Below are positions 53,681-62,029 of a stretch of DNA of 64,000 nt, piece after piece. The first letter of the stretch is position 1. Each line of letters starts with the position of its first letter. This DNA comes from Paenibacillus timonensis (GTDB lineage: Bacteria > Bacillota > Bacilli > Paenibacillales > Paenibacillaceae). The position numbers and the translations under genes are program-made. Location of the stretch: contig NZ_WNZY01000015.1 of NCBI RefSeq assembly GCF_009725205.1, forward strand, positions 49,336-113,335, written 5' to 3'. Under the pieces are notes generated by a model, which ran no database searches, was not told where the DNA came from, and was given only the letters and a program-made list of their open reading frames with translations.

Positions 53681-54636
53681 GTAACCCCCCAAACCTGCCG
53701 AACGAAGTGGCCTTTGCTAACGGTACAGTGATCCGTAACAATCAATCTCGCTTCAGCAATATCTTGCTCCAGCGGCTCGGTGGAGACGATCACCGCTCTT
53801 GTCGAGATTCGCTTTACGCTTTCCAGCATCCGCCGTCGCTCCGTGGCGGTTAGTACCGAACACAAATTGTAAGGAAGGTCGACGATCGCGGCATCGTACG
53901 CCCCGTCCAGCTCATTTAAATCTCCGATCTCCACGATTCCTGTATCGTCATAGCCAAAGTGACGTAGATTGCTTCTTGCTCCGCGAATCGCCACAGGATT
54001 GATGTCCCTGCCAACAATGTCAATCCCCATCGACATCGCTTCGATCAGCACATTGCCCATCCCGCAGCACGGGTCGATAGCTCGCTTGCCTTCCGGGGCT
54101 GGCACGGCGATATTGACCAGCGCCCGGGCCACCACCGTCGTTAACCCGGTGGAGTAGTTATGCGGCTTCTCCTTGTGCGCAAGCCAGACCGGGTCCGATA
54201 TTCGGCATATCCCCAGCACCCAGTCGTCCTGCCGCGCCAGCACACCCAAGGTTACCTCTGGATCACGCATCTCCGCGATGCCGCGAACTTGGGCACCGAT
54301 CCGGCGCTCCGCCTCGCGCTCCCCTTCATACGTTTGCCGCCGTCCGTTTTTGAGATATCGGACCTTGAAGGTGCATCCCTCCAAATCCAGCAACGATGCC
54401 AGCTCGCCAAGCTCATCCAGTGTAGGCGCAGCAAACAAAACATCTAACCGCAGCTGCACGAACGGGCTGCGATTGGGCGGCAGCCGGAGCGGACTTTCCA
54501 AATAAGCGTCTCCCTCTGAAGCCTGCCCGAACAGGGCGCGCTGCTCCATCAGACAGAGCTCCCGCTCGCTCTCATGGCTGGCAAAAGGATAAATATAGGT
54601 GATGGGGGATGATTTCAAATTGTAGCTTGGATTCAA
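53668..54636 (-). CDS. TRM11-like SAM-dependent RNA/DNA methyltransferase
   Basis: 322 residues. An N-terminal THUMP-like part is followed by AIDPCCGMGNVLIEAMSMGIDIVGRDINP (SAM site), then IVDLPYNLCSVL, an N6/N2-methylase type DPPY-like motif. This places it with the UPF0020/TRM11 methylases that modify guanine N2 in tRNA or rRNA. It lies just downstream of the SOS-boxed DNA-repair pair in the same direction, 48 nt after, so a link to damage response is possible but unproven. Confidence 0.8.
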   Translation of the reverse strand: MNPSYNLKSSPITYIYPFASHESERELCLMEQRALFGQASEGDAYLESPLRLPPNRSPFVQLRLDVLFAAPTLDELGELASLLDLEGCTFKVRYLKNGRRQTYEGEREAERRIGAQVRGIAEMRDPEVTLGVLARQDDWVLGICRISDPVWLAHKEKPHNYSTGLTTVVARALVNIAVPAPEGKRAIDPCCGMGNVLIEAMSMGIDIVGRDINPVAIRGARSNLRHFGYDDTGIVEIGDLNELDGAYDAAIVDLPYNLCSVLTATERRRMLESVKRISTRAVIVSTEPLEQDIAEARLIVTDHCTVSKGHFVRQVWGVTREK

Positions 54637-54684
54637 TCTAGCGACATCCTCTCTTGTCCTTATCTCCCCATTGTACCAGAATGT

Positions 54685-55455
54685 TCAATCATCCCGCATT
54701 TCGGTCAACTGCGCCCAGTATCGCTTGGGCATATGCGACATTTGTGCCCGAGGATTCAGCCGTTCCCGGATCGCCACGGTGTCGTAAAATTGCTTCCACA
54801 ACCGGCGGTATACCCGTTCCTGCTCCCCCACCTCCGGCAAGACGAGCTCATCGAGATCCACGATCTCCGTCCGCTCCGGAGTCGCCTCCTTCGGGCGATG
54901 GATCAGCGCCTGGCGATGAGTTTGATCGTAGATCAGAAACGCCTCATGCCGATAACGGTTGCTAAAGTGCGGGGCTAAGATCGGCAACACGCGGTTCTTG
55001 GGTTCAATCACCGAAACGAGCACATCACCGTATACCGAGAAGCGGACAAAGCCCATCAAAGCGTGACTTTCTGTATTCAAATGTTTTACCGCTTTGCGAA
55101 GCCGATGCACCGTAGTCTCGGTCAGCATATCCATAGCTGCACGCCCATGCCAGAATCCGAGCCGCAGGAAGCGATAGATTAACAAATCCTTCTGCGGCTC
55201 GCAAGTCAAGAACCCGCGGCGGACGAGCTCCTGAGCCTCCGGCGAGATGCTCCGCCCGATGGCGCTGTAAACCCGGGACGCTTTCTCAGGTGAGGTCTCC
55301 ACCCACCTCGACTCAAATAACGTCACCTGCGGGTCGTCGTCAGCGCGGAGATCAACCAGTTCTTCCTTGCGTTCATAGCTTTCGAACACACAGGTTAGCA
55401 GACCGTCGAAGCTCCCATCATAAGCGTAAGCCGCTTCCTTTATCCAAGCAGCCAT
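54685..55455 (-). CDS. TIGR03915 family putative DNA repair protein
   Basis: 256 residues, soluble. AYAYDGSFDGLLTCVFESYERKEEL is the family start, and FVRFSVYGDVLVSVIEPKNRVLPILAPHFSNRY is the conserved core. Members occur next to the radical SAM protein of the TIGR03916 type, exactly as here, and the pair is annotated as putative DNA modification/repair. ATG 55455 behind GGGAG overlaps the radical SAM stop by 16 nt. Same SOS-boxed transcript. Confidence 0.88.
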   Translation of the reverse strand: MAAWIKEAAYAYDGSFDGLLTCVFESYERKEELVDLRADDDPQVTLFESRWVETSPEKASRVYSAIGRSISPEAQELVRRGFLTCEPQKDLLIYRFLRLGFWHGRAAMDMLTETTVHRLRKAVKHLNTESHALMGFVRFSVYGDVLVSVIEPKNRVLPILAPHFSNRYRHEAFLIYDQTHRQALIHRPKEATPERTEIVDLDELVLPEVGEQERVYRRLWKQFYDTVAIRERLNPRAQMSHMPKRYWAQLTEMRDD

Positions 55456-56765
55456 GCTCCGAGCTCCCTTCCTGCCGTCCCCGCCAACTCCTCGTCGGAG
55501 AACAGCGACAGCTGCTCCACCTTCGGCTGCGGCAGGAACATGTCGATTTCCTTGCGAGACAACAAGGATCTTAGAATCGTGCTTTCGTTCACCTTCAGTC
55601 CTTCCAGCCGACGTCCAGAACATGTGAGGAAGTATTGCGCCCGCTTCAACACGACCCCTAGCTTCTTCAAGCCATGAAAATCAAGCCGCCCTGTTCGCCG
55701 CGCAGCCACAATCCGTTTAGCGCTTCGTATTCCGATCCCCGGGACGCGCAGCAGCGTTTCATAAGGAGCCGTATTGACTTCCACCGGAAAACGATCGATA
55801 TGCTGGACTGCCCAATGGCATTTCGGATCCATGAATAAATTAAAATTTGGCGTGCGTTCCTCGAGCAGCTCCTTGGCTTCAAAACCGTAGAACCGCAGCA
55901 GCCAGTCCGCCTGGTACAAGCGGTGTTCCCGCAGCAGAGGCGGCTTGGTATCCAGCGACGGCAGCAGTGTATGCTCCGCCACCGGTGTGTAGGCGGAATA
56001 ATACACCCGCTTCAGCTCATATTTGCGATACAGCGCCTCCGTCAGGTTGAGGATGCTGAGATCGCTGTCCGGCGTAGCCCCGATGATAAGCTGAGTACTT
56101 TGCCCGCCGGGCACAAACCGGGGGGCGTGACGGTATTTCACGAGATCGGTACCGTTCTCGCGGATGCCCTGACGGATGGCGCGCATCGGCTTCAGGATCG
56201 CCTCCTTGCTCTTATCCGGCGCAAGCTGAAGCAAGCTGTGCTGCGACGGCAGCTCGATGTTTACGCTCATCCGGTCCGCAAGCAGCCCAAGCCGGGCTAT
56301 CAGCGCCGGATCGGCACCGGGTATCGCCTTCACGTGAATATAGCCGCCGAACCCGTAGTGGTTCCGCAGCAGCTCCAACGTCCGAATCAGTTGCTCTGTC
56401 GTATAATCCGGGCTGCGCATGATCCCGGAGCTGAGGAACAAGCCCTCGATGTAGTTGCGGCGGTAGAAATGCATCGTCAGCTCCGCCAGCTCCTCCGGCG
56501 TGAATGCAGCGCGGCGCGTGTCGTTAGATCGGCGGTTAACGCAATATTTGCAATCATAAATGCAGGCGTTTGTCATCAGCAGCTTGAGCAACGAGATGCA
56601 ACGTCCGTCGGCGGCAAAGCTGTGACAAATGCCGCAAGCGACGGTGTTTCCTACCGTCCGGCTGTCGCCGTTCGCTCCGCTTCCCCGTTCAACCCCGCTG
56701 GAAGAACACGATACATCGTATTTAGCTGAATCCGTCAAAATGGTCAGCTTATCATATAGATTCAT
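55440..56765 (-). CDS. putative DNA modification/repair radical SAM protein (TIGR03916)
   Basis: 441 residues. Upstream cysteines in GNTVACGICHSF, then the SAM cluster motif CIYDCKYCVNRRSND; SSGIMRSPDYT and GADPALIARLG follow. The C-terminus has a helix-hairpin-helix (LLRVPGIGIRSAKRIVAARRTG), a common non-specific DNA-binding unit. A LexA box fills the spacer of a consensus promoter upstream, direct evidence for a damage-inducible role. Heads a unit with the TIGR03915 gene. The chemistry on DNA is unknown. Confidence 0.9.
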   Translation of the reverse strand: MNLYDKLTILTDSAKYDVSCSSSGVERGSGANGDSRTVGNTVACGICHSFAADGRCISLLKLLMTNACIYDCKYCVNRRSNDTRRAAFTPEELAELTMHFYRRNYIEGLFLSSGIMRSPDYTTEQLIRTLELLRNHYGFGGYIHVKAIPGADPALIARLGLLADRMSVNIELPSQHSLLQLAPDKSKEAILKPMRAIRQGIRENGTDLVKYRHAPRFVPGGQSTQLIIGATPDSDLSILNLTEALYRKYELKRVYYSAYTPVAEHTLLPSLDTKPPLLREHRLYQADWLLRFYGFEAKELLEERTPNFNLFMDPKCHWAVQHIDRFPVEVNTAPYETLLRVPGIGIRSAKRIVAARRTGRLDFHGLKKLGVVLKRAQYFLTCSGRRLEGLKVNESTILRSLLSRKEIDMFLPQPKVEQLSLFSDEELAGTAGRELGAWLLG

Positions 56766-56790
56766 TCCTGCAGCCTCCCTTTTGGCTGCA

Positions 56791-56819
56791 TTATATTACG
56801 AACATACGTTCTTGTCAAT
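56791..56819 (-). promoter_or_regulatory. consensus promoter of the SOS pair
   Basis: TTGACA (56819-56814), 17-nt spacer, TATAAT (56796-56791): full sigma-A consensus, so strong when LexA is gone. Confidence 0.9.
56800..56813. promoter_or_regulatory. LexA (SOS) box
   Basis: CGAACATACGTTCT, 13 of 14 to the Bacillus consensus CGAACRNRYGTTYC. It occupies the spacer between the -35 and -10 boxes. Confidence 0.9.
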
Positions 56820-56847
56820 GAACTGCCTCTCACGACTAGCATGAGGA

Positions 56848-57033
56848 AAAACCTGCAATTGTGCAGGCTTTTGCCGCCAAAGGTCCCCTAAAAAGCAAAA
56901 AACCTGCAAAAGTGCAGGTTTTTGCGGCCAACTGGCCGATTTCCATCTATGACACGAAAAAAACTGTATTTTTGCAGGCTTTTTCTCCAGGACAGTCTAT
57001 TCCGCGAAAAAAGATGTAAAATTGCAGGTTTTT
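56848..57033. repeat. four-module palindromic element C
   Basis: Four hairpin modules with cores at 56852 and 56903 (CCTGCA leading) and, inverted, ending at 56978 and 57028 (TGCAGG). Typical module AAAACCTGCAA...TGCAGG-TTTT. Spacing is 51 and 50 between same-orientation copies, and both pairs share one centre near 56940. The gap between the inner modules holds CGGCC-AACT-GGCCG. Same two-direct, two-inverted plan as A and B with unrelated module sequence. Confidence 0.65.
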
Positions 57034-57052
57034 GGTCAAGAGCACGAAAGCA

Positions 57053-57106
57053 GCAGTCCCGACAGTCCGAGTAATCCCAGCAATCCCGGCAGTCCCGGCA
57101 ATCCCG
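57053..57106. repeat. six tandem 9-nt repeats
   Basis: Exactly 54 bp: GCAGTCCCG, ACAGTCCGA, GTAATCCCA, GCAATCCCG, GCAGTCCCG, GCAATCCCG. It ends 4 nt before the stop of the response-regulator gene, directly beside element C. Confidence 0.75.
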
Positions 57107-57110
57107 TTTG

Positions 57111-58331
57111 TCACTTCACCTGCGACTCCTTCATCCCGCCGCTGGCCAGCAAAATATTAATGTTCTGCTGCTGCCGGTACTCATTGGGCGTCACGTTATA
57201 TTTCTTGCGGAACATCTGCGTAAAATGCCGCATGTCCTGATAGCCGATGTATTCGGCGATTTCCGCGACCTTCAGCTTCGGGTTCAGCAGGAGTTGCTTC
57301 GCTTGCTCCAGCCGGAGCGAGGTCACGTACTCCTTGTAGCCAAGCCCGACCTTCTGCTTGAACAGCTGACTGAAATAGGCCGAGTTCAGGTAGACGATGG
57401 AGGCGACCTTTTCCAGGGAGAGATCCTCGTTGTAGTGCTCCTTGATGTACTGCAAGGCAACATCGATTGCCTTCTCCCCGCTGCCCTTCGCTGGATCCAG
57501 CAAGGTGACCGGCGAATCGGAGGCCTGCTTCATGCGCATGACCACCTGCGGCACCATCTTGAAATCGTTGTTCAGACCTGAATGGACGATCTGAAAAGGC
57601 ACCTTCAAATAGTGCTTCATATGTGCCTTCACTTCGTCTTGAAACTGTCCGATTCGTTCCGGATCCCGCGGCGTAATCAGTCCCAGCAGACTTTGCCGGT
57701 CGTAGCTGACAACAAACCCCCGTCCATGGCGTTCAATCAACTCGGAGAGCACATTTTCCACGATGAAATGCTCCAGCCGCACGCTTTTGTCCCCGGCATC
57801 CATCTGGACCATCATCAAATAAAAGCTGAGATAGTCCTCCATAAACGGTGTCAGATCCAGATTGCCAATATCCAGGCCTGAGGCCAGCCGCTGGAACATG
57901 CCTTCGCGCAAATATTTCAAATTCGCCTTCAAGAGCTCCTCTTCCTTGATCAGCTCGCTTTCCTCGCGGATTTCCGCCGCCAGGGTACTGATGATTTCCT
58001 GCAGCCGGGTTTTCCCGATCGGCTTGAGCAGATAATCGCGGGCCCCCAACCGCACCGCTTCCTGGGCGTAGGCAAACTCGCTGTGGGCCGAGATAACCAC
58101 CCACTTCACGTAGGGAAACTTGCGTTTGGAAATCCGCATGAATTCCAGCCCGTTCATCCCCGGCATCAAAATATCCGTTAGGACGATGTCGAAACGCTGC
58201 TCTCCCATCAGTTTAACCGCCTCTTCTGCTCCTTCCGCCAAATCCACCGCATATTCCGGGGAGATCCGCTTAATCGTCCGTTTGATCCCTTCGCGAATCG
58301 CCCGTTCGTCGTCGGCTATCAGAATATTCAC
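57111..58331 (-). CDS. AraC-type response regulator (YesN-like)
   Basis: 406 residues: receiver domain (ILIADDERAIREGIKR, phospho-Asp in VLTDILMPGMNG, Lys in YLLKPIG), a central linker of about 150 residues, and two helix-turn-helix motifs of AraC type (LSLEKVASIVYLNSAYFSQLFKQKVG, KVAEIAEYIGYQDMRHFTQMFRKKY). GTG start overlapping the kinase stop by one base. It should activate the adjacent sugar transporter genes when phosphorylated by the kinase at 58331. Confidence 0.93.
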   Translation of the reverse strand: MNILIADDERAIREGIKRTIKRISPEYAVDLAEGAEEAVKLMGEQRFDIVLTDILMPGMNGLEFMRISKRKFPYVKWVVISAHSEFAYAQEAVRLGARDYLLKPIGKTRLQEIISTLAAEIREESELIKEEELLKANLKYLREGMFQRLASGLDIGNLDLTPFMEDYLSFYLMMVQMDAGDKSVRLEHFIVENVLSELIERHGRGFVVSYDRQSLLGLITPRDPERIGQFQDEVKAHMKHYLKVPFQIVHSGLNNDFKMVPQVVMRMKQASDSPVTLLDPAKGSGEKAIDVALQYIKEHYNEDLSLEKVASIVYLNSAYFSQLFKQKVGLGYKEYVTSLRLEQAKQLLLNPKLKVAEIAEYIGYQDMRHFTQMFRKKYNVTPNEYRQQQNINILLASGGMKESQVK

Positions 58332-60142
58332 TATGAAACGTCTCCTTCCATTGGAAGCGGCAGCACGACGGCCACCTTGGTTCCTTCATCGGGAATGCTC
58401 TCGATCTCCAAACCGTAACGTTCACCAAACATATGCTGGATGCGGCGATGCAGGTTTTGCAGCCCGATGCCGCTGCTGCCCGTGCCGGACTCCCTCGGGA
58501 TTTGCCGGTTCAACGACTGCTTCAGCCAAGCCAGCCGCTCGCCATTCATCCCATTCCCGTTGTCCTCCACGACGATCTTTAATACGTCCCCGACCTCCTG
58601 CGTATATAGCTTAAGCACGCCTTGGCGTTTCAAGGACTCGAGCCCGTATTTTACGGCGTTTTCGATGATTGGCTGAACGGTCATTTTCGGCAGGCGGATC
58701 CCCATCCAACGCTCGTCAACCGACGTTTCCACCCGCAGCCGGCCCTCCAGCCGGATCAGGATGATCGTCAAATAATGGTGGATCTGCTCCAGCTCTTCGC
58801 GCAGCGTAACCTTGGCTCCATCTTTCCACTCGCTGCTGTAGCGGAACATCGAAGACAGCGATAAGACGAGCTCGCCTAACCGATCGTTCTCCTTCTCATC
58901 CAGCAGCCAGTAAATCATATCCAGTGTGTTATACAAAAAATGCGGGTTCACCTGAGACTGCAGCGCATGCAGCTCGGCATTCTTCTCGCTGACCGAAGAG
59001 ACCTTGACCCTTTCGATCAGCTCCTCGATCCGGCTAACCATCCGGTTAAAGGAGGCGACAAGAATGTTGATCTCCTGATAAGAGGACACGTTCACCATCC
59101 CGCGGAAATTCCCGATCTCTACCTGTTTCATCTCACGAATCAGCTTCTTCAGCGGATTGGCGATCGTCCGCGATACGAGGCTGGCGACGACGGCGGAGAC
59201 GATGATCAGGATCGAGATAACGATCAGTAAATACCGTTTGGTCTCCACCAGCTCCACGTTCAAATCCTGGCGCGGCGTCACGCTGACGACCGACCAGTCG
59301 GAAAAAGGCAGCCGGGAGGCCACGGTAATGCCGGAATCTTTCTGCTCCACCACCATATTACGGGATCCCTCCAGCTTGGGGAGGTTCGGCAACACCGGTG
59401 CCGGCTCGGTCAGCGACGAGACGACCTGACCCTGCTGATTCATCAGATAGACCTCGCTATGCTCGCCCAGCTTCAAATTATCTAGGGCATCCAGCACAGG
59501 CCCGGGGTTCACCTCAAAGAGAGCAATCCCGATCGGCTTGTGTTCATTCAAATCGTAAATTTGCCGGCCAAAAGCGAACACCGGACTGTCTTCGTTCATA
59601 TCAATCAGCGAATGGGCATAAACGCCTAGCCACACCAATTTCCCCGACGAATCGCGGAGTTGGTGATACCATTCTTCCTTCGGATAGTCCGAATCGAGCA
59701 CATTCATCGAGTTGCCGTAATTATAGATTTTCCCCCGGTTGGTGATGACATGGATGCCCACCAGATCGTCGCGCGAATAAAAAATCGCCCCGATAATATT
59801 CGTAATCGATTGCTCATTGATATAGGCTATCGCCGGTTCGTCGGTTTTCTCGTTCAACAGGCGGATCATTTCGAAATTGTTCGTGATCGACTTGGACAAG
59901 CTGTCGTACCCTTCGTAAAGCAGGCTGAACAACCCGGCGGTCTGGGCCACGTTTTTTTGCGACAGGTCGCTGATTTTCTCGTGATATTGCTCGGTGGTCC
60001 GGTTATAGTAAAGCAGGCTGACGATCAGCAAAATGCCCGACATGCAAAAAAGAAACAGCAAAAACAACCGATGGTTGATGGAATGAAAGCCGTTTCGCAA
60101 CTGTTTTCCCCCTCCCATCCTCGTGTCCTGCTGCTCCTCCAT
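58331..60142 (-). CDS. sensor histidine kinase (YesM-like)
   Basis: 603 residues: helix 1 (LFLLFLFCMSGILLIVSLLYY), an extracellular double-Cache sensor of about 270 residues, and helix 2 (YLLIVISILIIVSAVVASLV). HAMP follows, then the His_kinase block with phospho-accepting His in LQSQVNPHFLYNTLDMIYWLL and HATPase motifs (MTVQPIIENAVKYGLE, DNGNGM, GIGLQNLHRRI). Typical of kinases that sense extracellular sugars or their transporters. Start codon uncertain (ATG 60142 or 60118). Confidence 0.92.
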   Translation of the reverse strand: MEEQQDTRMGGGKQLRNGFHSINHRLFLLFLFCMSGILLIVSLLYYNRTTEQYHEKISDLSQKNVAQTAGLFSLLYEGYDSLSKSITNNFEMIRLLNEKTDEPAIAYINEQSITNIIGAIFYSRDDLVGIHVITNRGKIYNYGNSMNVLDSDYPKEEWYHQLRDSSGKLVWLGVYAHSLIDMNEDSPVFAFGRQIYDLNEHKPIGIALFEVNPGPVLDALDNLKLGEHSEVYLMNQQGQVVSSLTEPAPVLPNLPKLEGSRNMVVEQKDSGITVASRLPFSDWSVVSVTPRQDLNVELVETKRYLLIVISILIIVSAVVASLVSRTIANPLKKLIREMKQVEIGNFRGMVNVSSYQEINILVASFNRMVSRIEELIERVKVSSVSEKNAELHALQSQVNPHFLYNTLDMIYWLLDEKENDRLGELVLSLSSMFRYSSEWKDGAKVTLREELEQIHHYLTIILIRLEGRLRVETSVDERWMGIRLPKMTVQPIIENAVKYGLESLKRQGVLKLYTQEVGDVLKIVVEDNGNGMNGERLAWLKQSLNRQIPRESGTGSSGIGLQNLHRRIQHMFGERYGLEIESIPDEGTKVAVVLPLPMEGDVS

Positions 60143-60178
60143 TATAAGTCCGCTTCCCTATTTTGCAAGATAATCCCT

Positions 60179-61003
60179 TTAACCTTTGACGGCCCCTGCA
60201 ACCATCCCTTTCGTAATCTGGTTCGACAGGAAGAAATAGATCAGAATGACCGGCAGTGCGCCCATGACGAGGAAAGCGCCGATCGCCCCGTAGTTGACGG
60301 AATATTGACTGACGAACGTATATACCCCAAAGGGTAAGGTCTTTAGCTTCTCTGAAGATATGAACGTCGCGGCCAAAATATATTCGTTCCAGATCGTGAT
60401 AAAGGTAAGGATACACACCGTCATCATCGGCGGCACAGACACGGGAATAATGATGCTGCGGAAGATCCGGTAAATGCTCGCCCCGTCGATAAAAGCCGAC
60501 TCCTCGATTTCCGCCGGGATGCTCTTCATGAATCCGCTGAGAATAAAGACGGCGATCGGGGTGGAGAAAGCGATATACGGCAATATGAGCGACAGATGGG
60601 TATTCAGAATATCGACGTTTTTGAAAATCACCATCAACGGCAGCAGCGTGGCCTGCATCGGGATCATCATCCCCATCAGAAAGACGGTCATGACCAAGCC
60701 GCCGTACTTCCAGCGGAAACGTGAAATCGCGTACGCCACCATCGAGCTCAGGAGGATGACGCAGATCATGGTGATCGCGGTGACCATCACGCTGTTCGAT
60801 AAATATTTCAAATAGCTGCCGGACTCGTAAGCATCTTTGTAATTATGCCACTGCAGCGCCTTCGGCAAGGCGAAGAAGCTCCCGCTCATGATCTCCTCAT
60901 TCGTCTTCAAGGAATACAGCAGCAGCCACAACAGCGGGTACAGTTGAGTAACAACCGGAATCGCAAAGAGCAGATACACGATTCCCTTTTTGATTTTGCG
61001 CAT
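60179..61003 (-). CDS. carbohydrate ABC transporter permease (MalG type)
   Basis: 274 residues, six helices. The coupling loop is EIEESAFIDGASIYRIFRSIIIPVSVP. ATG 61003 behind AAGGAGG; the longer open frame overlaps the upstream permease gene. Second permease of a carbohydrate uptake system, placed between its partner permease and the histidine kinase. Confidence 0.92.
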   Translation of the reverse strand: MRKIKKGIVYLLFAIPVVTQLYPLLWLLLYSLKTNEEIMSGSFFALPKALQWHNYKDAYESGSYLKYLSNSVMVTAITMICVILLSSMVAYAISRFRWKYGGLVMTVFLMGMMIPMQATLLPLMVIFKNVDILNTHLSLILPYIAFSTPIAVFILSGFMKSIPAEIEESAFIDGASIYRIFRSIIIPVSVPPMMTVCILTFITIWNEYILAATFISSEKLKTLPFGVYTFVSQYSVNYGAIGAFLVMGALPVILIYFFLSNQITKGMVAGAVKG

Positions 61004-61020
61004 GGACCTCGCCTCCTTGG

Positions 61021-61911
61021 CTAGCTGTATTTTTTCTCGAGCTTGTTGAAGATGGAATTGATGATCGCCGTGCATACAAGGCACAACAGAACCAGGAACG
61101 TGGCAATCGCGCTGCCGTACCCGTACTTCAAGGACAGGAACGAGCTGTTATACATATGCGTGGAGATGACGTCGGTAGCATGCGCCGGACCGCCGGCCGT
61201 CATGACCATCACGAGGTCAAACGCCTGCAGGGAGCCGATAAACGCCAAGACGATCGATATTTTAAAAATCGGGACGATTAGCGGCATCGTGATGTAACGA
61301 TCTGCTTTGAAGCCTTCCGCCCCGTCGATTTTCGCGGCTTCATAAATTTCGTCCGGAATGTTCTGCACCCCGGTGTATTGGATCAACAGGTGGTAGCCGA
61401 AATACTGCCACAACGACACGAAGTACAAGCTGAACATGGCGATCTTCGGCTCGGTCAGCCAGTTATGCGTCCAACTGTCCAATCCGAGGGCAATGAGCAC
61501 GCCGTTCAACATCCCGCCCATCGAGGTCGGGTTATAGATGGTTTTCCAGAGTTGTCCGATAATAACGACCGATAAAATCACCGGCGTAAAATAAATCGAC
61601 GCCAGCGTATTTCCCTTCTTCAAATAACGGCTGAGCAAAATGGCGAAAAACAAGCAAAGCGGAATTTCCAACATGGAAGCTACCGCATAAAGCAACGTTC
61701 TCCTGACCGACGGCCAGAAGACTGGATCGTTCCAGAACATGTCGCGGAAGTTGGATAACCCCGTAAATTTCGCAGTGGTGATCCCGTCCCAATTCAATAA
61801 ACTGGTCCCAAACGATACGACAATGGGAACAAACACCAGGCACACATACAACAACAGACAAGGCAATACGAAGACGGCTATTGTGCGTGCAGGCACTTTC
61901 AGTACTTTCAT
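61021..61911 (-). CDS. sugar ABC transporter permease (MalF type)
   Basis: About 296 residues with six helices. The coupling loop is EIYEAAKIDGAEGFKADRYITMPLIVP. The N-terminal segment VFVLPCLLLYVCLVFVPIVVSF opens the first helix. ATG 61911 behind GGAGAG. 118 nt downstream of the binding-protein gene, a gap that contains a stable stem-loop. No ATPase is encoded here; a shared MsmX-like ATPase elsewhere is usual for such systems. Confidence 0.92.
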   Translation of the reverse strand: MKVLKVPARTIAVFVLPCLLLYVCLVFVPIVVSFGTSLLNWDGITTAKFTGLSNFRDMFWNDPVFWPSVRRTLLYAVASMLEIPLCLFFAILLSRYLKKGNTLASIYFTPVILSVVIIGQLWKTIYNPTSMGGMLNGVLIALGLDSWTHNWLTEPKIAMFSLYFVSLWQYFGYHLLIQYTGVQNIPDEIYEAAKIDGAEGFKADRYITMPLIVPIFKISIVLAFIGSLQAFDLVMVMTAGGPAHATDVISTHMYNSSFLSLKYGYGSAIATFLVLLCLVCTAIINSIFNKLEKKYS

Positions 61912-61934
61912 CTCTCCGCCCCCCAATAGAAATG

Positions 61935-61985
61935 CGATGCGAAGAAGCGCTCTGGCACGAATGCTCATAAGGCTGCTTCGCATCG
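61935..61985 (-). other. intercistronic stem-loop
   Basis: 14-bp stem CGATGCGAAG-AGC (one mismatch) and complement, 23-nt loop, no T-run at once after. As at 18140, it follows a binding-protein gene and precedes a permease, so it likely stabilises the 5' part of the mRNA. Confidence 0.55.
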
Positions 61986-62029
61986 ATGGAAAGGTAACTT
62001 TTTAGTTTTTATACGGTAGGGTTAGTTCA

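Noticed and set aside
57022..57240. Collagen-like open frame (Ser/Pro/Asn/Gly repeats)
   Set aside because: Produced by reading the 9-nt tandem repeats; no start signal, and it runs antisense into the response-regulator gene.
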